NCBI GenBank assembly: GCA_023421955.1
Contig: JAEZSE010000048.1
Location: 1-55,588 of the forward strand
Direction: 5' to 3'
DNA length: 55,588 nucleotides
Source of the DNA: Bacillota bacterium
GTDB taxonomy: Bacteria > Bacillota > Clostridia > Christensenellales > UMGS416
Shown: one piece after another, positions 41,187 to 50,469 of the stretch
How the letters are laid out: the number at the start of each line of letters is the position of its first letter
How positions within the stretch are numbered: position 1 is the stretch's first letter
Position numbers and translations under genes: made by a program
The notes under the pieces: model-generated
Database searches by the model: none
Told to the model about the DNA's origin: nothing
Seen by the model: only the letters and a program-made list of their open reading frames with translations

Positions 41187-43150
41187 GTATGGATCAGAGA
41201 CCCCAGGATGAATTGGCAGGCAGCGAGTTGGCAAATTCGCGGCCAGCCACGGAACACGCCTATGACGAAACGCAGATCGAGGTGCTGGAAGGCCTGGAGG
41301 CCGTGCGCAAGCGCCCCGGCATGTATATCGGCAGCACCGACACCCGGGGCCTGCACCACCTGGTGTATGAGCTGGTGGACAACTCCATGGATGAAGCCAT
41401 GGGCGGCTACTGCGACACGGTGAGCGTGCTCATCAACGCCGACGAATCCCTGTCTGTCATTGACAATGGCCGCGGCATCCCCTGCGGCATCCACCCGAAG
41501 ATGGGCAAGCCCGCTGTGGAAGTGTGCATGACGGTGCTGCACGCCGGCGGCAAGTTTGGCGGCTCCGGCTACAAGGTGTCCGGCGGGCTGCACGGTGTGG
41601 GCATGTCGGTGGTGAACGCCCTTTCCACATGGCTCACCGTGGAAGTCAAGCAGGACGGCAAGGTGCACTCCCAGCGTTATGAGGGCGGCAACCCGGTGAC
41701 CGGCCTTGAGATCACTGGGCAGACGGAGGATACGGGCACGGCGATCACCTTTATGCCCAGCCCCAAAACCTTTGAGACCACCGAGTTTGTGTTTGACACG
41801 CTGAAGAACCGCCTCAGGGAAATCGCGTTCCTCAATTCCGGCGTGCGCATCCTGTTAAAGGACAAGCGCGAAGGCCGCGAGCAGGAGCGGGAGTTTTATT
41901 ACGAGGGCGGCGTGCGCCACTTCGTGGAGCACCTGAACCGCAGCAAGACCACGCTGACCGAGAGCCCCATTCACATCATCCACGCCAAGGACGACGTGGC
42001 GGTGGAAGTGGCCATGCAATACACCGACGGCTACGCCGAATCGGTCTACGCCTTCACCAACAACATTCCTAACCCCGAAGGCGGCACCCACCTGGTGGGC
42101 TTCCGCACGGCGCTCACCCGCGCTGTGAACAACTACGCCCGCAAGTTTGGTTATCTCAAGGAGAAGGACGAAAACCTCTCCGGCGAGGATGTGCGCGAGG
42201 GCCTGACGGCGATCATCTCCGTGCGCATGCCGGAGCCGCAGTTTGAGGGCCAGACCAAGGCCAAGCTGGGCAACAGCTATATCCGCACCTTTGTGGACAC
42301 CGCCGTGTATGACGCGCTCAACACCTACCTGGAGGAGCACCCGGCAGACGCCCGCGTGATGCTGGGCAAATGCATCCAGGCCTCTGCCGCCCGCGAAGCC
42401 GCCCGCAAGGCCCGCGAGCAGACCCGCCGCAAGGGCGTGCTCGAATCGGCAGCCCTGCCCGGCAAGCTGGCCGACTGCTCGGAGCGCGACCCTGCCAAGT
42501 GTGAGATCTACCTGGTGGAGGGCGACAGCGCCGGAGGCTCGGCCAAGATGGGCCGCAACCGCCACTTCCAGGCGATCCTTCCGTTGCGCGGAAAAATATT
42601 AAACGTCGAAAAAACAAGGATCGACCGGGCGCTCCTCAATGAAGAAATCCGCGCGATGATTACGGCCTTCGGCTGCGGCACCAACGAAAGCTGCGACCTG
42701 TCGCGCCTGCGCTATCACCGCATTGTGTGCATGACCGACGCCGACGTGGATGGCTCCCACATCCGCATCCTGCTGCTCACGTTCTTCTACCGCTTCATGA
42801 AGCCTTTGATCGAGCAGGGCCATGTCTACATCGCCCAGCCGCCGCTCTACAAGATCGTGAAGAACCGCAAGGAGCATTATTGCTACACGGACAAAGAACT
42901 GGATGATTACCTGAATCAGATTGGCCGCGACGGCATCGCCATCCAGCGCTACAAAGGCTTGGGCGAGATGAACGCCGAGCAGCTTTGGGACACCACGATG
43001 AACCCGGAGACCCGCACAATGCTCCGCGTGACAGTGGACGACGCGCTGGCCGCCGACGAGATCTTCAGCCTGCTGATGGGCGACCAGGTGGAGCCGAGAC
43101 GCGAGTTCATTGAGGAGAACAGCAAGCTGGTGGCGAACCTCGATATTTAA
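41183..43150 (+). CDS. gyrB: DNA gyrase subunit B
   Basis: 655 residues. ATPase subunit of gyrase, which adds negative supercoils. GHKL ATP site: ELVDNSMDEAMGGYCD and DNGRGIPCGIHP, then LHAGGKFGGSGYKVSGGLHGVG. The TOPRIM domain has EIYLVEGDSAGGSAKMGRNRHFQAILPLRGKILNVEK and DADVDGSHI. The C-terminus RREFIEENSKLVANLDI is the usual GyrB end, favouring gyrase over topoisomerase IV. The start overlaps remB by 4 nt; an ATG two codons later is possible. gyrA follows after a 410-bp repeat-filled gap. Confidence 0.97.
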   Translation: MSMDQRPQDELAGSELANSRPATEHAYDETQIEVLEGLEAVRKRPGMYIGSTDTRGLHHLVYELVDNSMDEAMGGYCDTVSVLINADESLSVIDNGRGIPCGIHPKMGKPAVEVCMTVLHAGGKFGGSGYKVSGGLHGVGMSVVNALSTWLTVEVKQDGKVHSQRYEGGNPVTGLEITGQTEDTGTAITFMPSPKTFETTEFVFDTLKNRLREIAFLNSGVRILLKDKREGREQEREFYYEGGVRHFVEHLNRSKTTLTESPIHIIHAKDDVAVEVAMQYTDGYAESVYAFTNNIPNPEGGTHLVGFRTALTRAVNNYARKFGYLKEKDENLSGEDVREGLTAIISVRMPEPQFEGQTKAKLGNSYIRTFVDTAVYDALNTYLEEHPADARVMLGKCIQASAAREAARKAREQTRRKGVLESAALPGKLADCSERDPAKCEIYLVEGDSAGGSAKMGRNRHFQAILPLRGKILNVEKTRIDRALLNEEIRAMITAFGCGTNESCDLSRLRYHRIVCMTDADVDGSHIRILLLTFFYRFMKPLIEQGHVYIAQPPLYKIVKNRKEHYCYTDKELDDYLNQIGRDGIAIQRYKGLGEMNAEQLWDTTMNPETRTMLRVTVDDALAADEIFSLLMGDQVEPRREFIEENSKLVANLDI

Positions 43151-43500
43151 CCCCCCTGTCGCTCCTGCCGGAGTGACATCCAAAGAAACTCCCCCTGCCC
43201 CTGCGGGGGCATCCCTAAGAAATCCCCCCTGCCGCTTTGGCGGCATCCCCCCTTAATAAGGGAGGGTAGGGATTGACTCGATCCAACTGATGGAAAACTC
43301 CTCCCTACCTCCCTCGCTGAGGGAGGTGCCGCCCACAGGCGGCGGAAGGAGTTCTTAGGAAATCCCCCCTGCCACTTCGTGGCATCCCCCCTTCGTAAGG
43401 GGGGGTGCGATTATCGTTCTGACACGCTTGGTGTGTGAGGGGACGAATGAATCCCCCTTGTGAAGGGGGAAACCGGCGAAGCCGGAGGGGGATTGTTATC
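43151..43500. repeat. Array of bipartite palindromes between gyrB and gyrA
   Basis: No gene in 43151-43560. Units include 43221-43274 (AATCCCCCCTG, stem CCGCTTTGGCGG, CATCCCCCCTTAATAAGGG, ending GGGATT), 43302-43352 (inverted), 43361-43412 and 43450-43494, plus partial units at 43150-43215. Outer AATCCC and GGGATT can pair, giving a three-way fold. Confidence 0.9.
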
Positions 43501-43560
43501 CACCGAATCAATGTATGGCCGGTACTCAGTGCCCGCCTGTGAAGTTTCAGGAGCAACCAT

Positions 43561-46200
43561 ATGGACTTCGACATCCGCGATTCCAAGACCCTGCCCATCG
43601 ACCTTGAGGAGGAGATGAAAAAAAGTTTCATCTCCTACGCCATGGCCACGATCATCAACCGGGCGCTGCCGGACGTGCGCGACGGCTTGAAGCCGGTGCA
43701 CCGCCGCATCCTGTATGCGATGATCGAGCTGGGCCTCACGCCGGACAAGCCCTTCCGCAAATCGGTGCGTATCGTGGGCGACGTGCTGGGCAAGTATCAC
43801 CCCCATGGCGACACCGCCGTGTATGACGCGATGGTGCGCATGGCGCAGGACTTCTCCACCCGCTACATGCTGGTGGAGGGCCACGGCAACTTCGGCTCCA
43901 TGGACGGCGACGGCGCCGCAGCCATGCGATACACCGAGGCCAAGCTTGCCAAGATCGCCATGGAGCTGCTGCGCGACATTGACAAGCAGACGGTCGATTT
44001 CGTGCCCAACTTCGACGAGACGCAGATGCAGCCCAGCGTGCTGCCGGCAAGGTTCCCGAACCTGCTGGTCAACGGCACCGGCGGCATCGCCGTGGGCATG
44101 GCGACGAACATCCCGCCCCACAATTTGAGGGAGACCATCGCCGCCACCGTGGCGATGATCGACTATCCTGACGTGGGCATTGAGCGGCTGATGGAGCTCG
44201 TGCCCGGGCCGGACTTCCCCACCGGCGCGCTCGTGATGGGCCGCAACGGCATCTTGAAGGCCTACCGCACCGGGCAGGGCCGCGTGATCATGCGGGCCCG
44301 CTGCGAGATTGAAGACATGGGCAGCACCAGAAGCCGCATTGTCGTAAAAGAAATGCCCTATCAGGTGAACAAAGCCAAGCTGGTGGAGAAGATCGCTGAG
44401 CTCGTGCAGGAGAAGAAGCTGGAGGGCGTCAGCGACATCCGCGACGAGAGTGACCGCAGCGGCATCCGCGTGGTCATCGAGCTCAAGCGCGACGTGAACG
44501 CCAACGTGGTGCTGAACTTCCTCTACAAGCACACGCAGATGCAGGAGACCTTCGGCGTGAACATGCTGGCGCTGGTGGATGGCCGACCCCGCGTGATGGG
44601 CCTGAAAGAAGTGCTGCGCCACTACATTGACCACCAGAAGGACGTGGTGACCCGCCGCACCCGCTACGAGCTGGAGCGCGCAAAGGCAAGGGCCCACATC
44701 TTGGAGGGCTTGATCCGGGCGCTGGATATCATCGACGCGATCATTGCGGTGATCCGCTCCTCGCCCACGGCCAACATCGCCAAAACTGCCCTGATGGGCC
44801 AGGCCGACGTGACCGAGGGCCTGCTGAAGAACAACTATCACGATGTACTGGCGGCCTTGCCCGTCTTCGACTTCACCGACGTGCAGGCCCAGGCGATCCT
44901 TGATATGCGCCTGCAGCGCCTGACCGGTCTGGAGCGGCAGAAGCTCATTGAAGAATATGAAAGCCTGCTGGCTCTGATCCGCGAGCTGCAGGCCATTTTG
45001 GACGACGAGAAGCTGCTGATGCAGGTGATCCGCACCGAGCTTCTCGAGATTTCGGACAAATACGGCGATGACCGCCGCACCGAGATCTGCGCCGATCCCA
45101 CCGAGATTGAGGATGAAGATCTGATCCAGGAAGAGGAAATGGTCGTCACCCTCACCAACATGGGCTACATCAAGCGCCTGCCTGGTGACACCTACAAGGC
45201 CCAGAAGCGCGGCGGTGTGGGCATCAGCGGCATGACGACCCGCGAGGAGGACGTGGCCCGCATGATCCTCACAGCCAGCACCCACGACTGGCTGCTGTTC
45301 TTTACGAACCGGGGCCGGGTGCACAAATTAAAGTGCTACCAGATCCCTCAGGCAGGCCGCCAGGCCCGGGGCACCGCTGTGGTGAACCTGTTGAACCTGG
45401 AGCCTGGCGAGGCCGTGAACACGGTGATCCCGATGGCGGAGGGCATGACAGCCTCCGGCCAATACCTTTTCATGGCCACCCGCGCCGGCACAGTGAAAAA
45501 GACGCCGCTGGAGGAGTTTGCCAACCTCAGGTCCGCCGGCCTCAAGGCGATCAACCTGGATGAGGGCGACGAGCTCATCGCCGCGCTGCCCACCGACGGC
45601 CAGTGCGACGTGATCCTGGCCACCCGCCACGGCCGGGCGATCCGCTTCCACGAAAAGGGCATCCGCTCGATGCACCGGGCCAGCTCCGGCGTGCGCGGCA
45701 TCCGGCTGCGAAATGGTGACACCGTGGTATCCGCCCTCATTGTGGATGACAGCGCCACGGCGCTCACGGTGACCGAAAAGGGCTGCGGCAAGCGCGTGGA
45801 ATTTGCGGACTTTTCCAAGAAGCTGCGCGGCGGCATGGGCATCAAAGCCCTCTCCGTGACCGCCAAGACCGGCAGCCTGGTTGCGATGGTGCCGGTGTAT
45901 GAATTGAACGACGTGCTTCTCATCTCCTCCGACGGCACGATCATCCGCATTGACGCGGCCAGCGTGTCGCTAATGGGCCGAGCGGCCCAGGGCGTGCGCG
46001 TGATGCGCCTGCGCGAAGGTGACAGCCTGGTGGCTCTTGAAGTGGTGGAGCGCGGCGAGGAAGAGGATGTAGAGCGCAGCGAGCTGCCCATCGACGAAGG
46101 GGAGTTTGACAACTCCGAGGCGGACGAAGAGGAAGCTGAGGAAGAGGACGCCGAAGAACCGGAGGGCGAAGAAGCCGAAGGGGAAGAGACGGAAGAATGA
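43561..46200 (+). CDS. gyrA: DNA gyrase subunit A
   Basis: 879 residues. Breakage-reunion subunit. Catalytic Tyr at about 124 in AAAMRYTEAKL. The quinolone region reads GKYHPHGDTAVYDAMVRMAQ, with Thr at the place of E. coli Ser83. The C-terminal beta-pinwheel contains the GyrA box as QKRGGVG, which marks gyrase rather than ParC. The last 45 residues are very acidic (EEEAEEEDAEEPEGEEAEGEE), longer than the acidic tails of many GyrA proteins; such tails can tune supercoiling activity. AGGAG precedes the ATG. It is followed by a GC-rich hairpin. Confidence 0.97.
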   Translation: MDFDIRDSKTLPIDLEEEMKKSFISYAMATIINRALPDVRDGLKPVHRRILYAMIELGLTPDKPFRKSVRIVGDVLGKYHPHGDTAVYDAMVRMAQDFSTRYMLVEGHGNFGSMDGDGAAAMRYTEAKLAKIAMELLRDIDKQTVDFVPNFDETQMQPSVLPARFPNLLVNGTGGIAVGMATNIPPHNLRETIAATVAMIDYPDVGIERLMELVPGPDFPTGALVMGRNGILKAYRTGQGRVIMRARCEIEDMGSTRSRIVVKEMPYQVNKAKLVEKIAELVQEKKLEGVSDIRDESDRSGIRVVIELKRDVNANVVLNFLYKHTQMQETFGVNMLALVDGRPRVMGLKEVLRHYIDHQKDVVTRRTRYELERAKARAHILEGLIRALDIIDAIIAVIRSSPTANIAKTALMGQADVTEGLLKNNYHDVLAALPVFDFTDVQAQAILDMRLQRLTGLERQKLIEEYESLLALIRELQAILDDEKLLMQVIRTELLEISDKYGDDRRTEICADPTEIEDEDLIQEEEMVVTLTNMGYIKRLPGDTYKAQKRGGVGISGMTTREEDVARMILTASTHDWLLFFTNRGRVHKLKCYQIPQAGRQARGTAVVNLLNLEPGEAVNTVIPMAEGMTASGQYLFMATRAGTVKKTPLEEFANLRSAGLKAINLDEGDELIAALPTDGQCDVILATRHGRAIRFHEKGIRSMHRASSGVRGIRLRNGDTVVSALIVDDSATALTVTEKGCGKRVEFADFSKKLRGGMGIKALSVTAKTGSLVAMVPVYELNDVLLISSDGTIIRIDAASVSLMGRAAQGVRVMRLREGDSLVALEVVERGEEEDVERSELPIDEGEFDNSEADEEEAEEEDAEEPEGEEAEGEETEE

Positions 46201-46205
46201 TTGAT

Positions 46206-46229
46206 CGGGCGGAGCGAAAGCTCCGCCCG
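46206..46229 (+). terminator. Hairpin after gyrA
   Basis: Stem CGGGCGGAG with CTCCGCCCG around a 6-nt loop. The T tract is weak, so read-through into the next gene is possible. Confidence 0.65.
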
Positions 46230-46252
46230 ACTCTAATTGTGGAGGGAAATAA

Positions 46253-46594
46253 ATGTTTTTGTTCAGAAAGACTCCGAAATTTCCCAACGATGCAGATGGT
46301 GATGCGCTCCGCAGAATGTGGAAGCAAGGGAAGGACTTATCCAAGCCCCATGATGTAGATTTCTTTGTTTCGATAGGTAGCGAAGAAGATGGAATGAAGC
46401 TACAGCCGTTGGTGGAAGCGCAAGGCTTTCAATGCGCTTTGGAGTGTGACGATGACAGCGAGAAGTGGACGCTGTATTGTACAAAGCGAATGTTGCTGGA
46501 ATATCAACAATTGCTCGATACACAGGCATTGCTGCACAAGTTGAGCAAACCTTTTGGTGGATACTCTGATGGGTGGGGGACGTTTGGAGTTTAG
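46253..46594 (+). CDS. RraB-family protein (ribonuclease E inhibitor-like domain)
   Basis: 113 residues. KFPNDADGDALRRMWKQGKDLSKPHDVDFFVSI is the RraB pattern (D-G-D-x-L...G-x-D-L-S-K-P-x-x-V-D-F), followed by EAQGFQCALECDDDSEKWTLYCTKRMLLEYQ. In proteobacteria RraB binds RNase E. In Firmicutes the domain is widespread but its partner is unknown. GGAGGG precedes the ATG by six bases. It stands just after gyrA but is less GC-rich, so it may be an insertion. Confidence 0.82.
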   Translation: MFLFRKTPKFPNDADGDALRRMWKQGKDLSKPHDVDFFVSIGSEEDGMKLQPLVEAQGFQCALECDDDSEKWTLYCTKRMLLEYQQLLDTQALLHKLSKPFGGYSDGWGTFGV

Positions 46595-47024
46595 TGATCT
46601 CCATATAACTCCCATGTATGGGCGTTTGATCGTAGCCTTCGGCTACTGCTCGCCATGCAACCTGGCTCACGAACCGCCCGCGCCATATCGCAAGTTGATT
46701 CGTTTATTCAATGTTCATGTGAGGGCCGGTACGGAGCCCGGCCCCTACATGGACCGCCATACCCCGGTTGCAATCCTTACACACGTTTCACTCTAATGCA
46801 AGCGGGGCACTTTTCTCTTCGCGTTTGAACCAGTATGAGCGGGCCGGGGCAGAGCCCGGCCCCTACTGTTGGAATGTAAAACCCCTCGGAGCCAAACGAG
46901 GAATGAGTCGGTCTGATTTGCCACATCTGAATGGTTTGCAGTACAATTGAGTCAATGAATCATTCTGATAACTCTTAGTAATCCTCCGCCAAACCTCATT
47001 AATCAGGGAAGAGAGCCGATAACC
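46595..47024. repeat. Intergenic region with GGGCCGG/CCCGGCCC repeats
   Basis: About 430 bp with no gene. Two copies of a GGGCCGG-N-GAGCCCGGCCCCTAC palindrome lie at about 46724-46747 and 46841-46866. A related motif occurs at about 15374-15402, and similar GC-rich repeats near 32.1 and 33.3 kb. A TAGCCTTCGGCTA hairpin lies at about 46632-46644. Confidence 0.65.
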
Positions 47025-47573
47025 ATGCAAAAAAAGCGGTGGATCCTTCCGGTAATCATGCTCGCGATCGCAGTGATCGCAGCAGCCGTTGGCCTGTGGA
47101 ATTATCTCAGGTGTATCACCGAGGCCGAGGCGTTTCAGATCGCATCCGATTACATTGTGGAACAGGGCCTCGCCCCGCAGGGCACCAAGTTTGTACTGGA
47201 GGAATCGCTGTTGACCTGCGACATCAGGCGCTTGGTCACAGGCGAACAGGTCTGGATTCAACACGTGAACTGGCCGAACGCTTCGGTGCAAGGCCAATGG
47301 GTCTATATGGATGCACACACCGGCAAAGTTACAGGGATGGTGCAGGGCTTCCAGGAGTGGTGGACGCCGATTGCCATCCCGAATCTGCACAACATGTTTT
47401 CTGTGCTGTCTGCCGCTTTGTATGCGCTGACCGTTTTGTTTTCCTTCTTCTATTGGAAGAGGAACATCTTCAAGGTGCTGTTTTGGATCTTCCTGGTGCT
47501 GTCTTGTGGCTATGCTGTGCTTTATGCGGTTGGGGCTGTCGTGGCTCTGTTCTTTATGTTGCTGGCCTGGTGA
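47025..47573 (+). CDS. Hypothetical membrane protein, possibly PepSY-like
   Basis: 182 residues. One N-terminal helix (WILPVIMLAIAVIAAAVGLW), then an outside domain of about 90 residues (EAEAFQIASDYIVEQGLAP...GQWVYMDAHTGKVTGMVQGFQEWW) whose EAxxIA...V-x-MDAxTGKV shape resembles PepSY domains. Two C-terminal helices (about 125-145 and 150-178) follow. PepSY domains are found in peptidase inhibitors and membrane regulators, but no activity is claimed. A weak GAGAG site precedes the ATG. The phosphatase gene follows after 57 bp on the same strand. Confidence 0.65.
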   Translation: MQKKRWILPVIMLAIAVIAAAVGLWNYLRCITEAEAFQIASDYIVEQGLAPQGTKFVLEESLLTCDIRRLVTGEQVWIQHVNWPNASVQGQWVYMDAHTGKVTGMVQGFQEWWTPIAIPNLHNMFSVLSAALYALTVLFSFFYWKRNIFKVLFWIFLVLSCGYAVLYAVGAVVALFFMLLAW

Positions 47574-47630
47574 GTGATAATTTGGGAATTCAAGATAGAT
47601 ATTGAGGTCTACAGGAGAGGAAGTAATAAT

Positions 47631-48233
47631 ATGGAATTGTTGATTATTCGGCATGGACAATCCGAGGCGGATATCCTTCATAGAATTGAGGGAAGAGCTG
47701 ATTTCCCGTTAACCAATTTGGGAGTGTGTCAAGCAACCCATATGGCAGACTGGCTTTCTCAAAACTACAAACCTGACTTTATTGTATCCAGCACATTACA
47801 AAGAGCAAGTATGACTGCTCAGATATTGGCGAAGAAGCTGGGAATCGAAGTGCAGCATTCTCCTGAGCTAATGGAATTTAATAATGGTTTGGTGGCTGGA
47901 TTAACCCACGAAGAGGCAGATCTGAAATATCCCAAACCTCAAAACATAAAACCGCATGAAAGCTACTACGAGCAAGAAACTCTGATTGAATTCCGCTCCA
48001 GGGCAGAAACGGCTTTATCAAGGATCATCAGTGACCATCCTAAAAGCAGCAGGGTCGCAGTGATTTCGCATGGTAGAATGATAAACATGTTATTTCGCAG
48101 CTTTCTTAAGCTCCCGATGGATTCGAGCTTTTGGATTTCAACTTCTGATACCGGTATCCACTTGTGGGCGATAGATGATGATGTCAGGTCTATTAAGTTC
48201 CTCAATAGCACAGAGCATCTATTGGGTAAATGA
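47631..48233 (+). CDS. Histidine phosphatase (phosphoglycerate mutase-like) family protein
   Basis: 200 residues from the ATG at 47631 with AGGAGAGGAAG upstream; the longer ORF has no binding site. MELLIIRHGQSEADILHRIEGRADFPLTNLG contains the catalytic RHG motif with the phospho-accepting His. VSSTLQRASMTAQI gives the second Arg, and AVISHGRMINMLF the second His. The family removes phosphate from small molecules; the substrate is unknown. GC content is lower than in nearby gyrA. Confidence 0.9.
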   Translation: MELLIIRHGQSEADILHRIEGRADFPLTNLGVCQATHMADWLSQNYKPDFIVSSTLQRASMTAQILAKKLGIEVQHSPELMEFNNGLVAGLTHEEADLKYPKPQNIKPHESYYEQETLIEFRSRAETALSRIISDHPKSSRVAVISHGRMINMLFRSFLKLPMDSSFWISTSDTGIHLWAIDDDVRSIKFLNSTEHLLGK

Positions 48234-48283
48234 GCATTCCATGAAGGTGTACGAGGTAATGGGCAAGCTTACTCGGTATTCAA

Positions 48284-48313
48284 AAGAAGCGGCCTTGATC
48301 GGGCCGCTTCTTT
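48284..48313. terminator. Bidirectional terminator
   Basis: Perfect 11-bp stem AAGAAGCGGCC with GGCCGCTTCTT between convergent genes, with T on the plus side and, on the minus side, TTTTGAATACC. It serves both the phosphatase and the esterase genes. Confidence 0.85.
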
Positions 48314-48330
48314 GTGAATTTAAATTTCTG

Positions 48331-49164
48331 TCACTTCAAATGCTTGTCAAAAAACGCATAAATCTGCTCGTAATACTCGTCACCCTCAAAGTAGCCATGC
48401 CCCTGGTTTGGCACCATGATGAAGCTGGCGTCGTTGCCATGGGCGCGGGCAGTCTCGCAGAAACGCAGGCTCTGCTCGTCGGGCACCCGGTGGTCGGTGT
48501 TGCTGCACATCGCCAGGATCGGGCTGAGCTTCTTGTGGGCGTAGGTGATGGGGCTGGCCTTGATGACAAGATCGCGCTTCTCCTCAAAGCTGCCGCCATA
48601 GATCACCAGGAAGCGGGGGTCCTTCTGCATGCTGGTGAAGCTTGCGATGTCAAACCCGCCATACCAGCTCACCGCCGCGGCGATTTTGCTGGACACACCG
48701 GGCCAGCCGCCGTCGCCCTCGAAGCCCTCAATACCCTCTTCGACGGCCATCAGCCCGGCCAGCTGGCCGCCGCAGGACTCACCCCACACGGCGATCCTGT
48801 CCGGGTCGATGCCGAAGCGCTCGCAGTTGGCCCGCAGGAATCGCACCGCGCACTTGGCGTCCTGGATCTGGGCGGGGAAGGGCTCCAGCTGCGCCAGGCG
48901 GTAGTCGATGCTGGCGATGAAGTAGCCACGCTTGGCCAGCGCCACAAAGGACTTCTCCGGCCTGGAAAGACGGGTCATTTCCACCTCGGTGAAGCCGCCG
49001 CCGTGCATCCAGATGATTGCCGGCATTGGCTTTTTGCTTTGGGGTAGGGCAAAGCAATCCATCAGCAGCGTCTGGCCGCTGGCCTGGCCATAGGCGACCG
49101 CTTCTTCCACAACGATTCCTTCGGCTTGAAAATCCGCGATTTGCGGGCGTTTGATCTCAGGCAT
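48331..49164 (-). CDS. Alpha/beta hydrolase, BD-FAE/esterase-lipase type
   Basis: 277 residues with no signal peptide. IIWMHGGGFTEVEMTR gives the oxyanion HGGGF, IDPDRIAVWGESCGGQLAGLMA the nucleophile Ser in GESCGG, SNTDHRVPDEQS the Asp and PNQGHGYFEGDE the His. This arrangement is that of carboxylesterases and feruloyl-esterase-like enzymes acting on small esters in the cytoplasm. The ATG at 49164 has GGAGG upstream. It stands alone; a GNAT gene lies upstream on the same strand. Confidence 0.9.
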   Translation of the reverse strand: MPEIKRPQIADFQAEGIVVEEAVAYGQASGQTLLMDCFALPQSKKPMPAIIWMHGGGFTEVEMTRLSRPEKSFVALAKRGYFIASIDYRLAQLEPFPAQIQDAKCAVRFLRANCERFGIDPDRIAVWGESCGGQLAGLMAVEEGIEGFEGDGGWPGVSSKIAAAVSWYGGFDIASFTSMQKDPRFLVIYGGSFEEKRDLVIKASPITYAHKKLSPILAMCSNTDHRVPDEQSLRFCETARAHGNDASFIMVPNQGHGYFEGDEYYEQIYAFFDKHLK

Positions 49165-49227
49165 GTTGTTCCTCCATGAATTAGCTATATAATTTGATAG
49201 TATAGCATATTATATGGCGAATTGAAA

Positions 49228-49680
49228 TCACAATGCCTTTTCAAAACAGACCGCTTCCTCATGGCCCGCGTACTTGCCGTAGTTGGGGATCACCCGATAC
49301 CCGCGCGCCAGATAGAACCCCACGGCACCCTGATTGATTTTGCGGGTCTCCAGTTGAAGCGCGGTATAGTCCAGCGCCCGGGCTTGCTCCTCCAGAAAGG
49401 AAAGGAGGAGGGAGCCCACGCCGCTGCCCTTTTGCCGGGCATACATACGCTTGACCTCGGCGGTGGTTTCGCCATAAGGCCGGATTGCCCCGCAGCCCAC
49501 AGCCCTGCCTGCCTCATCGCGGGCGAGGGCAAACATGGCCCGTGGATCGTCCAGGTCCTCCGGGGAAAAAGAGGAGCGCCCGCTGTTACCGGTGATGGCC
49601 GCGAGCGCTTCGGAGAGCTCCCCCATCAGCGCGGTGGCGTCGGGGGAGCGGTGGCTTTCCGCGGCAACGGTAATGCTCAT
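49228..49680 (-). CDS. GNAT-family acetyltransferase
   Basis: 150 residues from the ATG at 49680 (GAGGTG upstream). The ORF extends 83 codons further, but that part is out of character and overlaps the next gene, so it is rejected. VGCGAIRPYGETTAEVKRMYARQKGSGVGSLLLSFLEEQARA holds the acetyl-CoA loop (QKGSGVG). LQLETRKINQGAVGFYLARGYRVIPNYGKY is the usual N-terminal acetyltransferase end, with an AxxFYxxxGY pattern. Acetylates an unknown amine. Confidence 0.9.
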   Translation of the reverse strand: MSITVAAESHRSPDATALMGELSEALAAITGNSGRSSFSPEDLDDPRAMFALARDEAGRAVGCGAIRPYGETTAEVKRMYARQKGSGVGSLLLSFLEEQARALDYTALQLETRKINQGAVGFYLARGYRVIPNYGKYAGHEEAVCFEKAL

Positions 49681-49729
49681 CAGACACCTCACTAATAATC
49701 CTTCGGCTATCGTTGCGGCGTGTTCGATG

Positions 49730-50431
49730 TTATATGACCCGGGCAATGTTGGCCGACTGCTTGGGGTAGTTTTCCAGGATTGCCGTGTCATGGCAAGGCA
49801 GCGGAATGAGTTTCCGTTTGTGCGCGTCCAATAGAAAGGCAGCATTCTTCTCCCTGTTGTAAACGCTGCCGATCGGCCTGTTCTCCCAAGCATTGGCACA
49901 TACGCAGCACTCGTCACTGGCCAACACAAAATCCTTTTCCCCGGCGGAAAAGTATAGCACTGACGAACCTTTGTCGTGGCCGCCGATCACTTTGAAGAGG
50001 AACGTATCTTCCAGCAGCATCTCCTGCTCCACGGTGGTGACATTTCCCTTGCGCAAGACGCGCCGCACCGCGGCAGGACACCTTCTATGCGCCTGCGCGA
50101 GGGCTTCCTGCGCGATCACGATTTGAGCGTGCGGATACAAACCCAGGTTGTTGATGTGGTCAAAATGGCTGTGTGTGATGATTACGGTATCCACCTGTCT
50201 GCCTGCAAGCAAGAGATTTAGTTCCTGTTGTGCACTCGTAAAGCGTAACCGCCAAAACATTGCGGTGAGCGGATTGCGGAACCCCGTGTCGATCAGCAGC
50301 ACCTTGTCGTTGTTGCAAGCAAGATAGAAAAGCCAGTCCGTCTTGACAAACCCTTTGGATCCGGCCATGTCGCGGTAGACTAGTTTCAATGGGAAGGACG
50401 CAGTACCGTAACGGATTGCATAAAGCTCCAT
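49730..50431 (-). CDS. Metallo-beta-lactamase fold hydrolase
   Basis: 233 residues from the ATG at 50431. VLLIDTGFRNP, then VIITHSHFDHINNLG with the HxHxDH zinc motif (about residues 99-104), FKVIGGHDKGSSVLYF with a metal His and VLASDECC with the bridging Asp. C-terminal PLPCHDTAILENYP supplies the last His. Overall it resembles N-acyl-homoserine-lactonase-like members of the superfamily. The substrate is not predictable, so quorum quenching is only one option. CAGGGGG precedes the start. Confidence 0.88.
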   Translation of the reverse strand: MELYAIRYGTASFPLKLVYRDMAGSKGFVKTDWLFYLACNNDKVLLIDTGFRNPLTAMFWRLRFTSAQQELNLLLAGRQVDTVIITHSHFDHINNLGLYPHAQIVIAQEALAQAHRRCPAAVRRVLRKGNVTTVEQEMLLEDTFLFKVIGGHDKGSSVLYFSAGEKDFVLASDECCVCANAWENRPIGSVYNREKNAAFLLDAHKRKLIPLPCHDTAILENYPKQSANIARVI

Positions 50432-50469
50432 GTGCAGCCCCCTGCTTGCGTCTTGCAATTCTTGCCCTG

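Noticed and set aside
43800..43850. Quinolone resistance mutation in gyrA (Thr at the Ser83 position)
   Set aside because: Thr or Ser at this place occurs naturally in many Firmicutes. Without a wild-type reference it cannot be called a resistance change.
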